DNA of 64,000 nucleotides from Malania oleifera (taxonomy: Eukaryota; Streptophyta; Magnoliopsida; Santalales; Ximeniaceae): positions 3,390,001 through 3,454,000 of the forward strand of contig NC_080422.1 of assembly GCF_029873635.1 (NCBI RefSeq), given 5' to 3'. The notes below the pieces were generated by a model. It worked only from the letters and a program-made list of their open reading frames with translations. It ran no database searches and was not told where the DNA came from. Numbering within the stretch: position 1 is the first letter of the stretch; each line of letters begins with the position of its first letter. A program made the translations under genes and the position numbers. Below are positions 43,514-55,079 of this stretch, piece after piece.

Positions 43514-44195
43514 CCACGCCCTTTTTAAAATAGAAAATTGCATTTTGATTATGTTAAGTGCCCAATTGATCATTGCAATTATTTTTTCTTGTGGTCAAAT
43601 TTGCATCATACAAAATCCGTAGAATTTGCCTTTGAACTTGGGGTCGTTACTGAATTGATATTACAATATTTTTAGATGTTAAGTTGAACATATTTGCAAG
43701 ATTAAGGGAACAATTGAGCATTTTAACTTCATTTTCTAATGACAAAATTTGGTTCACTTTTGAACTTTAATGCAAAACTTAAATGATACCTATTGAAGTT
43801 CAATTGGTTTCTTATCAGTATGCAACTGATTTCTTAAATGGTTTCAATAAAATTAGTTGTATGAAAAATCATAATAATTTTTTTTTTTAAAAAAAAAAAA
43901 AAGATTAAGTTCAGTACTTTTATTTTAAGTGCAGAAGTTCATGGTGTTCACTTTAATCTTTGCGTGAGCAACAATATTTCAAACAAAAAGAGAAACATAC
44001 CAAGTGTGTAGTGTATATGTGATATTTTAATGGTGGTGTGTGTATGTTCATGGATGTGGATAAGAGATTGGGAGGTAGCATTGCATACTAGAAATAAGAT
44101 GTATTGTAGGTTGTAAAGAGATGAGAATCAAAGGATCCTTATGGGTTCAAAGTGTCAAACGGCGAGAAGATGAGATGTAGTTTATGGACGCTAGG

Positions 44196-44460
44196 GAAGG
44201 ATATCGAGTTTTTTCCTGTTTTATCTTTAATTTTAAATAATATATTAATTAATACTTTATTTGAAAAAATATTTCTCAAAATGATGCTCACGTAATCTCG
44301 CTGGACCAAGCAGTGAGATTTAAAGGGGCTAGACACTCGGGTGTTGACGTGTATCAAGGCAAATCTCGCTGGACCAAGCAGCAAGATTTGCCTGGAAAGT
44401 GAAACGGCCGATCGGTTTGTGATGTGTGACAAATCTCGCTGCTTGGTCCAGTGAGATTTG
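44196..44460. repeat. Left MULE terminus with three palindromic motifs
   Basis: After the shared terminal segment come three copies of an imperfect palindrome, aatctcgctggaccaagcagcgagatt-like, at 44294-44320, 44360-44390 and 44430-44460, the third in the opposite orientation. Arms aaatctcgctg and cagcgagattt can pair around a gaccaag loop. They are plausible transposase-binding sites (inference). Confidence 0.8.
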
Positions 44461-46719
44461 CCTTGACTGCCTTTAACTCTTCCTTTCTCCTTCGCTTCAC
44501 TCGCGAATGCAGGGAAGGGACAGAGAGCAGGGTCTAGCAGGGAGGAGGATGGTAGCATCTGCAGGTGACCGTTTGGGGAGTTTTGCAGGTGACCATTCGA
44601 GTAGACTATAAAAGGGTAGAAATAGGGTATGTATTTTACCCTAAATCTATTTTATTTGTATTGAATCTAGTTGATTTTTTCGTGACCGTTCGTATTGAAG
44701 ATTTGTTATACTAGATTCACAATATAGTATTTTGCATTTCGATTTGTTGTTTGAAAGGTGCATCCGGAACCCCCATCTGAGGTAAGACTTTTATTTCATT
44801 ATTTGTATTTTATTAAATTAAAATTGTTATATATTGATTTATTATATATTGTTGAGTAAATTCATCTCCATCTCCATGAATTTTACGTTACCTATAAAAA
44901 TTTCAAAAAAAAAAAAAATATTTTATCATCTCAAATTTTGAATATAGTAGATTAAATACGGCAGTTTGAATATGCTTGAGCTTTACATTTATTCTCAATA
45001 TATAATTCTTCATTAGGGTTGAAAAATTTTATATGTATATTTTTAATTAACAATCAATTAAAGTAAGTCGGTCGCTGGATATTTGGGTTCCTCGGCCTTT
45101 ACGCGTAGGAGCCTTTTGGCTTGTTGAATAATGAGGATCAATACTACCTTCTCTATTGTGTGCTTGTGTTTTCATTGCACAATTGTCTTTATTGGTACAA
45201 TGCATTTGGAAAGGTTTGTCTTTGCATTTTAGTGACATAAATTGACGTCTACACTAAGTTCTATGTGAAACCATCACATTTGTATTTGAGTTTTAAAAAT
45301 GGCATATTAACAAGAGTTTTATGAGCCCAACCAAACAGGTAATAAGCATACAGCCAGCATCATACATTGAACACGAAAGTCTGTCTTTGAAATTGATTTT
45401 CTAGATTTCAAGTCAGAAGAACTCAAACTCAAAGTTAATTTCAGATCCATCATCCCTCACTGTAAAGCTACCAAATGATAGGCCTAAAATTGTACAATTA
45501 ATTTTAGCTCTAATTCCTACAGCCGCAGCTCCACTCAACTAAAAACAGCCTATTATTTGTTTGAAAAGTATGCCCTAGTGTTTTGAAACCATAGATTACT
45601 TTTTTATATTTCTGTATCTATTGTTCCCATAATATTTTTATTTTTATTAATCTGACGGAGAAAAAGGTAATATAAATTCAACAAACAATTTTTAAGCTGG
45701 GTAGTTCTTGTTCTAGTATTCTACACTGAAAGACTTTGATTTTAATTATGTTCAATTAAGGTGTAAACTAAGACGAGATAAGTTTTTGTTTCGGACTTTG
45801 AAGTAGTTAAAATTTTAAAAATTTATTATTTTTATTTTGATTTAATGGAGTCATAAAATTTGACACGAATATATGGAAAGATTGTAAAAATAAATAAATA
45901 AATAAAAATGCGATGCATAATGCAGTAATATACAAAATGTTTTGGAACATGTCCTTTTTAGATTTGAATTCTATTGAGTTCGTACAAAATTTATTTCAAC
46001 ACATATATATATATATATTATGTTATTCAACTTTACATAAAATTAAATTTAAGATCTGAATTTTAACAATTATATTATCATGATTTGTTTGATTTGTAAG
46101 TATAGAATTAATTTGTATAATTATATATATTATATAATTTTTCATTTTATTTCACTCCCAATTTATTTTATTGTAAAGTATTAAATATTATGTTAAGATT
46201 ATAGGTGCATAGGCAGCATCTATTAGGTAGGAGGGAGTGAGAGATGTGGATGTAAATAGTTACAAATAAATTGAAAGTGTTGAAGCTGAGATAAATCTAT
46301 AACGAATATATATATATATAAATATAAATAGAAAACCTAGCTGCTCTTAATAAATTTAAATAAGAAATAAATAACTATTTGAAAAGCTAATTCTTAAATA
46401 AATTGACTAATAAATATTAGTTAATAATATTTAACAAGTATACTTACATGTTTACAAATATACATATGCAAACTCACATTCACGTGCACATATATGTATT
46501 GTTGTTAATTAGAAAATAATAACAAAAATTAATAACGAATATACAGTTGAATATACTGTGTGGGTATGATTAAACTGGAACGTCAACTTCATGATTGATG
46601 CAATATTGTGAAATGCATGTTGGTAGGGGATTAGGAATGTATGCTGATTGAATTGAATGCCACGTGCATGACAGTTTTAGTGGCTTGTGAATTGCATGCA
46701 GTAGAAACTCATAAGATAT

Positions 46720-47240
46720 TTGGTGTATGGTTTGTGATATGCAGGATGAGAAAATGTTCTATTTATAGATAACATGCTACTGAATTTTTTATAAAATTTT
46801 TTCCACCCAAAATATTCAAAGTGTATAAATCATGTGTCGAATGATTAACAAATGTTGCATGCTAGAGTTGTTATGCGAAAGCCTCAACTAAAAAGGCTTA
46901 AAAAATGTTTTTTTTTTTTGTAAAAATACTATGGAATATGGTATTTTAGATTGAGTCTCAATGCGTTTTGAGCATGCCTTGCGTTGAGGCGAGCCTCGAT
47001 TGAGCATTTTAAAACATTAAAAAATACCATTAACAAAAATTAATAACGAATATATAGTTGAATATACTCTGTTCCGGTGATGGTGTCTGGTGCATGGTTT
47101 GTGATATGTAAGATGGGAAAATGTTTTGTTTATATATGGCATGTTGTCGAATTTTTTATAAAATTTTTCCCACCCAAAATATTAAAGTGTATAAATCATA
47201 TACCGAATGATTAATAGATGCTGTATGCTAGACTTCATTT
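46720..47240. repeat. Diverged direct repeat inside the MULE
   Basis: gaaaatgttctatttatagata, attttttataaaattttttcc and gtataaatcatgtgtcgaatg (about 46745-46845) recur at about 47105-47215 with the same order and many substitutions. The function is unknown; the region between 44470 and 47500 is otherwise non-coding leader sequence. Confidence 0.65.
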
Positions 47241-47459
47241 TAAAGGATTACTGCATAATTAATGTAGTTATGATTATAGTTGATTAGCTTACCATGAATG
47301 AAAAGAGTTGTTATGTCATGCGATTACATATACAATTTTGTAAGGTCTTTTCTATTTCTTGAGGGTCGATCTAAATAGCAGGAAGCTCAAGCAGTGTTCC
47401 AGTGATGGTGTTGTTGTATATAGCTTGGGGGGGGGGGGGAATTATCACTAGAGTAGAAG

Positions 47460-49085
47460 ATGTTGATTATAGTACTCATCTTGTTTGACCAATTCAAATT
47501 GACCATGAGTGTAAATTAAATAAACTGTATTCGAAGATGCACAAATATTTGCATATTGATCCAGATCAATATGATGTGCGGGTAACTACAAGATACCTTA
47601 TGCGAGGGTTCAATGGTATAGTCTTTTATGAGACTGTTTTCGTAATTGATGATTACGGTTTGCGCATTGTGGTGGGTGCACACTGCGTAGGTCCAACTTA
47701 TTTACCTGTACAGTTATATGTCGAAACCATTCCTTAAATAGGTGTCACCCCGGATAGGTAGCCAGGGTCGCCCCTAGAGCATTTAGCTGAAGTAGAGGAA
47801 GAGACCCAACAAACATGTCATATTGATATGAGTGCGAAGGTTGGTGGTATGCCTACAATGGATTCAACGAATGTTCGGGATCGTCGTTCGAGTTGCCGAC
47901 GTACGAAACACCTGTTCTTGACACAGATGATCGGGAAGGTTGTAAAGAAGTTCCGACAGAGGGTCCAGGATTGTTGTTTGCCATTGCGAACAACGCATTA
48001 GACCAGGGGATGAACATTACGAATGATGTTAATATTCAAGATGATGACACTTACGAGTAGGAAATGGGTGAAGGGTTAAATGAGTTCCCCGATGATGTGA
48101 ACCCACCCCCCGTGAAATGAATGATGCCACGTACGACGCCTAGTTTATGGATGAACCTCCAATGTACATTCATATTGACATAGATGCCATAGATTTAGCT
48201 GTGGGAGAGGAGCTTCCTATACGGGCAACTCATTGGGATGAATTCTCTGAGCTGAGTAAGGGGATGCTATTTGAGTCGAAGGATCAATTGATAGCGATGA
48301 TGCGAATATATCACGCTCAAACCCACCATGATTTCCATATTGTGCAATTTACCCTAGTGTTATGGGTTGCTAGGTGTAAGGAGTTCAATTGCGGAAAATG
48401 AGTGCGTGCAATGTATCAAATGAAACATCGATTATTTGAAATCACCCAATATGGTGGTCCGCACACGTCTTTGAACAAACTTCTCTCGCAGGACTATAAC
48501 CAAATCACATCGTCTCTCATTGCTAGGGAGATAGTGAATACGATAAGGGGAGATGCGTCGACATCAATCGACACATCGAAAAAGTTCATAGATCGTCGCT
48601 TCGACTATTCGATCTCTTATAAGAAGGTTTAGTTAGACAAACATAAGACAATTGTCCAAGTATTCGATGATTAGGAGATGTCTTACCAAACGTTTCCGAA
48701 TTGGATGGAAGCGATGTACGTGTACAATCCTAAGATTATAGTCAAGTGGAGGTGGACTCCTGTTTTAGGTAGCGAAAACATTGCATTATTTGTATCCATA
48801 TTTTGGCTGTTTGCATCATCTATTCAAGGTTTTCGGCACTGTCATCCCGTCATATGTGTGGATGGGACACATTTGTACGGTAAGTACAATGACAAACTCC
48901 TAATTGTGACGTCCCTAGATGTAAATAGGCAAATATTTTACCTTATATTTTCTATTGTCTAAGAGGAAAGTCTAGACACATGGAATTGGTTTCTGTGTTG
49001 TTTTCGTTCCATTACCGATAGGGACGACATTTGCCTTATATCAGATCGGCATTCGGGAATTCTTGCTGCAGTGCAACGCAATCCT
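47460..49085 (+). pseudogene. MuDR-type transposase, truncated and frameshifted
   Basis: The N-terminal module 47537-47737 reads MHKYLHIDPDQYDV, TRYLMRGFNG and VFVIDDYGLRIVV. From 48147 the conserved body follows: FESKDQLIAMMRIYHAQTHH, LWVARCKEFNCGK, then LSQDYNQITSSLIAREI, SISYKKV, and QGFRHCHPVICVDGTHLYGK (first catalytic Asp), LLIVTSLDVNRQIF, DDICLISDRHSGILAAV (second Asp). It stops near 49085, before the region that should hold the catalytic Glu and the SWIM zinc finger. Internal stops at about 48401, 48632 and 48961 inactivate it. Confidence 0.85.
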
Positions 49086-49220
49086 GATTGCCTTATAAAT
49101 TATTATAATATATAAATAAAAAAGGAGAACACAAAAAATTGAAACAATCCATGTTGTAATTATAGTTAAAAATATTTTTGAAAATGAAATACTTTTGAAT
49201 TATTAATGAATACTTTAAAT

Positions 49221-49455
49221 CCAGTGGGATTTAAACAAATCTTGCTAAACCAAACAACGAGATTTAAATGGTAGCCTAAATAATTAAGTGATGCGTGGCA
49301 AGCAAATCTCGCTGCTTGGTCCAGTGAGATTTGTTTAAATCTTGCTGGACCAAACAGTGAAATTATGTGAGCGTCATTCTGGGAAATATTTTTCTGAATA
49401 GGGTATTATTTAATATATTATTTTAAAGTAAAGGAAAAACTCGAAGGATATCCTT
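49221..49455. repeat. Right MULE terminus with palindromic motifs
   Basis: Palindromes of the same type as on the left lie at 49236-49266, 49303-49333 and 49337-49365, with a half copy at 49221-49232, followed by the inverted terminal segment to 49455. The motif therefore occurs about three times at each end. Confidence 0.8.
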
Positions 49456-50238
49456 AGTAAAATTGTAGTAAGGATGATGCAAATTTAGAGAGAAGGTTCA
49501 AGTTAGAGACAAAATGTCTTTTGTGTATAGGACCTTGTTGATTGAGAGAAGAATTCAAATTGTCCATCTGCATAGTGATATGTTTTAGAATGGAAACACA
49601 AGGAAACATCAAGTGTTGTAAATAACATTCGAGTCCAATTGAAGAAAATTTAAAAAATTTGGATATCTTAAATAGAATTTTGATTTGAGCCCACAATGTC
49701 AAGCCTTTATACCACATTTTAGAACTATGATTGATTTGAAGTTTGTGTACCAATTCTATGATAATCCTAATTTGTGCAATGGAGGATTCAAAACCTTACA
49801 AAAATTGTGGATTAAAGCTTAGCATTGAGAGCAATTAATATTTAATCATAGTCCAAATTCAATGTAAATATGTGGTTGGACTATGGTTAAATTTTTATTT
49901 TTTATTTTTTATTTTTTATTTTAAAAAGCATAAAACGGCGTCAAATTGGATTCTGCGAAAATGATGCCGTTTTCAATCGTTTGACCATGTCGCACCCCCG
50001 ACTTTTCGTGTGGTTGGGATCCTCCTGGAACTCGATTTCAGCCTCTTTGCCATTCCAAATTTCCAACGCTCCCTTGGCCTCCTCGGCCAAATTTCATGAT
50101 TCTCTCAAAATTAACGGTAACAATATAATATTGCATCTGCAGCATCCAGCAAGCAAGATCGAAAGCTAGAGCTTCGCACTTAAAAGGGTCTTTCAAAAGT
50201 ATTCTTGACCTCTTCTTCTTCTTCTTGGTGGCTGAAAA
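49456..50238. promoter_or_regulatory. Promoter and 5'UTR region of the ORMDL gene
   Basis: The stretch contains no gene of its own. aaaacggcgtc (49932-49942) and gatgccgtttt (49963-49973) form a short inverted pair. From about 50130 the sequence is UTR-like (agatcgaaagctagag, then cttcttcttcttcttgg just before the ATG), with CT-rich character typical of plant leaders. Confidence 0.4.
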
Positions 50239-50424
50239 ATGGCGAATTTGTACGTAAGAGCGGTGCCGACGACGGATCTGAACAAGAACACGGAGTGGTT
50301 CACGTACCCTGGCGTTTGGACAGCCTACATCCTCATCATCTTCTTCTCTTGGCTCCTCGTACTCTCCTTCATCGGCTGCTCCCCCGGCGCCGCCTGGACC
50401 ATCGTCAATCTCTCTCATTTCCTA
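50239..50424 (+). CDS. ORMDL (ORM1-like) protein, first coding exon
   Basis: ATG 50239 opens MANLYVRAVPTTDLNKNTEW, then FTYPGVWTAYILIIFFSWLL and FIGCSPGAAWTIVNLSHFL. This matches the N-terminal 62 residues of plant ORMDL proteins almost residue for residue. These are ER membrane proteins with four transmembrane segments that restrain serine palmitoyltransferase and so sphingolipid synthesis; two hydrophobic segments are present here. The exon ends in phase 0 at 50424 with donor gtatgc; the frame runs into a stop soon after. The usual length is about 155-160 residues. The next exon (expected to start around TYH.FHWxKGTPFA) could not be found up to 64000, where only TE relics occur. Either the intron is over 13 kb or this is an orphan exon. 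Confidence 0.85.
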
Positions 50425-50599
50425 GTATGCACTTCCATTTTTTAGAAAAAAAAAAAACAATGCAGTCTTCTTGTTGGGATTTGAGCTTTTGTTGGTTTTG
50501 TTGTTTAGTTTGTTTTTTGTGCTGGTTAATTGTTATTGCTTGATTTGATTAAAGACTGGTATTTGGAAGTAATACTTTTTATGGTGATAGTTGGCTGAT

Positions 50600-51830
50600 G
50601 CTCATTGCATTTTTTTTTGGGGGGTACATTAGATTTGAATACTAGGGTACGGAAAAGCAAGAATAAGGGTGTTATGCTCAAACTAGAAGGCAATAGGGTC
50701 AAGTCATGGATCAGTCTTGTGGGAGTTGAGTGCACTGGATGTTGCATTTGGCAACTGGGGGTGGCGTTTATTACGCGAGATTGTGTTAGTGAACATTTCA
50801 TTGGGAGGTTTTGGTGGGTTGTGCATGGAAAGTAGAAAGTGGTGCAAAGAAATTAGTGAGGTGCAAAGAAATAAAAACATAGTTAAGGTTTGGAATGGAT
50901 TGGTTTAGAGACATGTTAGAAGAACGAAATCATTACACTTATCAATCATATACTTTATCTGAAAAGGAAAATTGCCATACTTTTCCTCCTTCATTGTTTT
51001 ACATTAATCTAAAGTTTCAGATGTCTACTTAGATCTGTTTGAAGCTGGTTTCTAGCTGCGAGCAGCAAAATTGGGTATGGGTTGTTATATATAACTCGTA
51101 TTTTATGAGAAAATTAAATTGTCTGAGCTGCATCACCTCCAACTTGGTCTAAGAGCCTCAACCATATTTAATCATCGCGGATCATTGGATTCACTATGAC
51201 CAAATGGTCGCTTGATGCCGCATTGTATAGCATTATAGTATGCTTGCCCATGTCATGTATGGGTGTTAGACAAGGAGACCCATTTTCTCAATTGATGTTC
51301 ACAATTATAGTTGATGCTAGCATGATGATTGTGAGGTGTAGATAGAGGCTTAGTAGAGGGGGTTAGGGTGGCTTATGAGGACTTATACATCTTGCATTCC
51401 CCGTATGCATATGGCATCATTTTTCCATCTCATTTGACTATGATTAGAATTAACTTCTACAAGAGTGGGTAGTAGGAATTGGACTATAGTTAGAATTTTC
51501 TATTGGTTAGGATAGCAAATTTTAGTTTCCTAAATTGGCCTATTGCTTATGTAGGCGTTCTTTGGTTCCCACAATGTCTTCTATTTGAGACCTGATTTAT
51601 GAGATTGTTTAGGAGGTTAGATGGGTGGAAGTGGTTTTAAATATGTTAGGGGGCTTATCTTTATTTCTCTCTCTCTGGATAGTTATCTTTCTCTCTCTTG
51701 CACAGTCTTCTTTACCTCCTATCTCACTATTGCTTTCCTTTATGGTGTTGTTAGTTTTGGATGGTAAGGGTTCGTTTAGTCCAAATCGAAGGGAAATCCT
51801 TCAATCTAGGATTGGATAAAGTGGGTTAGC
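50600..51830 (+). pseudogene. L1 LINE relic
   Basis: Reading with frame changes gives MGVRQGDPFSQLMFTIIVDA near 51245-51310, the RT motif GxRQGDPxSPxLF. Then RRLDGWK appears near 51610. The element is heavily decayed and would lie in the ORMDL intron if the gene continues. Confidence 0.6.
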
Positions 51831-53172
51831 TTTGTTCATTCTTGAGAAAAAATGGCAATGCAATTGGCAAGACTTTAATCAGCTACAACAACATGGTTCT
51901 TGCATGGGTTTTCATCACTTGTTGGAATGTTGGGTAAGGGTTTTCGAAGCTTCTAGGCAGGTTACGTGAATTGTTGGATTGTGATTCATACAACAGGGTA
52001 GGTAAGTTTTCAAAATTAGGGCATGGATGGAGGGGTAAGAGGTTTTCAATCTTTGTCGCCCTTAAGGGTCCAAAGGTGATGTAAGGGTCCAAAGGTGATG
52101 GATGGCTTTGATTTGGGGAAGAATCTAGTTTTGTGACGAGATCTTTTATTCCTAGCATTGATGATGAAAGTAGCAAAAAGATTAGTGAGAATCGTTCTTG
52201 GAATAAGGTGGTTTCATGAATAATTGTTGTTGCTAGAGATTGGAGTTTTAGAAAACTCTAAGCTAGTGGTTGTTTCTGTGGTGGGAAGATGCAAGAGGAA
52301 GGCCTTCGGCCTCCTTCGCATGATTTACGATCAATTGAAGTTGCTAAGGGCAAGGATTTGGGCTAAGGAGTTGAATCCAGAGGAAGATAGGGTTTCTTTT
52401 GTGGAAGAAGGGACGATGAAGGTTCCGTGGGTTGGGCCGGGGTCTTTGAAGATTATTTTAGACCTAGACCATTGTTAGGGAACAATGGAGGCCTCTTAAA
52501 ATTGTTGATGGGCCAGTCGAATAAGCAGGCCCATGACTAGACTTATGTTTCTAACTTGGACTTGGTTAATGAGAAGGATCAAATAAGTCATGGGGCCAAC
52601 TTAATGGGCAATCCCAAAATTTTATATCCCAGTTGGGTGTCTGGTCCCCAAGTGCAATGAAGCCCATAGTATAGTTGTTAGAATCTTACAATTTGTGATT
52701 TGATTCATACATTCTGTATCAATTTCACGCCAAATTGATTCAATCTTACTAGCAAATCTAAAAGCAACTAAGTTGTTGCTGAATCTATTGATTTACCTTG
52801 CGAATCTAACAAATCAGTTTTAAATCCCATTTATTTATTTATTTTGATTGCTTTTTTTTTTTTTCACATACTTCCCTTTCCTACTCTATATCTGTTTTAT
52901 GCTAAAAAAGAGGAGAAAATGGAACTTTAGGTCTTATGTTGGCTTCACAAAATCATTCTTCACTCTTGGAGGAGTATACTACTTTGCCATTGATAAGAAG
53001 GGGCAGAGCACCCATTGACTAAGGTGGTACTCATGTTTCGTTGTGTTGTTAAGATTCAAAAATTGGTTTTTTAGTAGTCTGTTCAATTATTATCAGTTTT
53101 TAAATATTTTCTTTTTAATTCAAAAAGGATATGCATGAAATATTATTTTTTTAATTGTTGATAAATGCCAAA
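51831..53172. other. Unassigned repeat-like sequence
   Basis: Short open frames (for example around 52224-52478) lack recognisable domains. The duplicated word aagggtccaaaggtgatg occurs twice in tandem at 52063-52098. It may belong to an L1 leader. No gene is supported. Confidence 0.4.
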
Positions 53173-54745
53173 AGTTTAGGGGCCATTTGGTATCACTGTA
53201 AAAAATTATAGAAACATAAACCAAAAATAAAAACTAAGAACTAGAAATAGAAACTAAAAACTAGAAACCAACAGTCTGTTTAGTTAATATTTATAAAATT
53301 AAAATAAATTAAAAACTTAACTAAAAAAAATGCTTATTTTCATTTTTAAATCAAATAATATTATAAAAAATATGATTAAAATAATAAAAGTGCAAAATAA
53401 TACATATTAAAAAATACTACAATAAATCAAGCCTTAAGTCTCACTAAGTGGGGTCAGCTGCATGAATCCTTTTTTTTCAATTTATGTCATTATGACTAAT
53501 TTTCTTTGATAAATTTAGGGTTATTAAATCTTTACTCACTATCTTATTCTAAGTTACTTTAGGTCTATCACAATCCCTTTTACTGCCCCTCACAACTAAA
53601 TCACTTTTCCTCGTTGGTGCACTATGCGGCTTATGTTGCAAGTGCCCAAACTATTTGAGTCGTCCCTCCCTTATCTTATCTTCTATAGGAGTTACGCCTA
53701 ACTTACCGTGAATATGTTCATTTTTTAATTTATCTTTTAGCGTTATACCACTCATCCGTCTAAGCATTCTCATCTTGATAACTTTTACCTTTTAGATATG
53801 ATTCTTAGTTGCCCAACATTCTGATCTTTATGGCATAACTGGTCTTATAGTCGTCCTATAAAAATTCCTTTTTAATTTTATGGGTATTCTTCGATCACAA
53901 TGTTGGGCGACTGAGAAACAACATACATATCTAAAAGCACACTCGAATCACTTCTCCATTTTACCCAACCTGCTTTAACTTTATGTATTACATCTTCTTC
54001 AATTTTTCCTTCAACTTGCATAATAGATCCAAGGTATCGAAATCTACTAGTGCTATTGATTTCTTCATCATCAAGTTTAACTTTGTCTCCAATATTTCTC
54101 ATATTATTACTGAAATTAAATATCACATATTCTGTCTTATTTTTACTTATCTTAAAACCTCTAGATTTTAAATCTTCTCTTTATAATTCTAACTTAAATT
54201 CTACTCCACTCTTAGTTTCATCAATGAAGACAATATCATCTGTAAACAACATACGCCATGGAACCTCATTTTAGATACTTCAAGTCATTTCATCCATCAC
54301 TAAAGCAAAAATATAAAGTCTTAAAGCAGATCCTTGATGTACACCTACAATAATAAAAATAAAAATTATTATAATTATTTTACTTAATTGTTATACTTTC
54401 AAAATTTATTTTACAATAAAAATTTTACTAGACATGACTTGAAAAATAGTAAAAATATTTTGTAATGGATTTTTTTTTGAATTTGTGTATGTTTTTATTT
54501 TAATTATATTTAAATTCATATGTTCATTTTATTTACTTTAATTTAAAAGTGTGTAAAATGAATGATTTAATCCGAAAGAACTATTTCTGTATATTAATTT
54601 TTGGAAATAGGGTTGCAAAAACAACTGAAAACTGACAACAGATTTAGAAAATTGGAAGCATAAACAATTGTGTTTTTATAATTTGTTTCTGCACTATACA
54701 AAAACAAAAATGGAAAATAGAAAATAACGACACAAAATAAGCCCA
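53173..54745. mobile_element. Possible MITE split by an RTE LINE
   Basis: The left end aggggccatttggtatcactg and the inverse of the right end (gggcttattttgtgtcgtta) are similar. Both are followed by gaaactaaaaactagaaac-type sequence, as in a common plant MITE (gggxxxxTTTGGTATC). The RTE piece at 53416-54355 separates the halves. Confidence 0.4.
53416..54355 (-). mobile_element. RTE-type LINE relic (3' part)
   Basis: On the minus strand: VPWRMLFTDDIVFIDET near 54240, then DDEEINSTSRFRYLGSIMQV, KIEEDVIHKVKAGWVKWRSD, and the typical 3' end with ccacttagtgagacttaaggcttgat near 53430. It is the downstream continuation of the same RTE type as 40800-41872 but a separate insertion. Confidence 0.75.
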
Positions 54746-55079
54746 TAGTTTTTTCATTATTTTTTCTTCATTCCTTCCCTTAAACAATATAAAGTTCATT
54801 TTCTTGTAGTAATATTTCTTGACTCAATCCCTTACTTTTAATTTATTTAGGGAAAGCATACACATGTAATATGATTTTTTTTTATTGTTAAAATGTAAAT
54901 GTACTGTACTATTTTGTTTGTTGTTCCAATATCAAGCTATACATTTCATTTAGAATTGATTTTGGAAAATTGTGTTCAATCTTACAATTCAATTCTTGAT
55001 TCTCAATTCCCAAAATCAAATTTTTGTCATGGTTTGAATCTCGATTTGACAACTATATAGTCTTTCTTTGAAAACTTGT

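Larger units (their letters stand above)
44196..49455 (+). mobile_element. Mutator-like element (MULE), defective
   Basis: Inverted termini of about 120-135 bp pair gaaggatatc...gagttttttcc (44196-44330) with the reverse complement of 49336-49455. The interior carries MuDR-type transposase remains on the plus strand, truncated in the catalytic domain. Size is 5.26 kb. No 9-bp target duplication was found (gacgctagg left, agtaaaatt right), so it is old or the ends are not exact. It lies between the BTB gene and the ORMDL exon. Confidence 0.8.
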
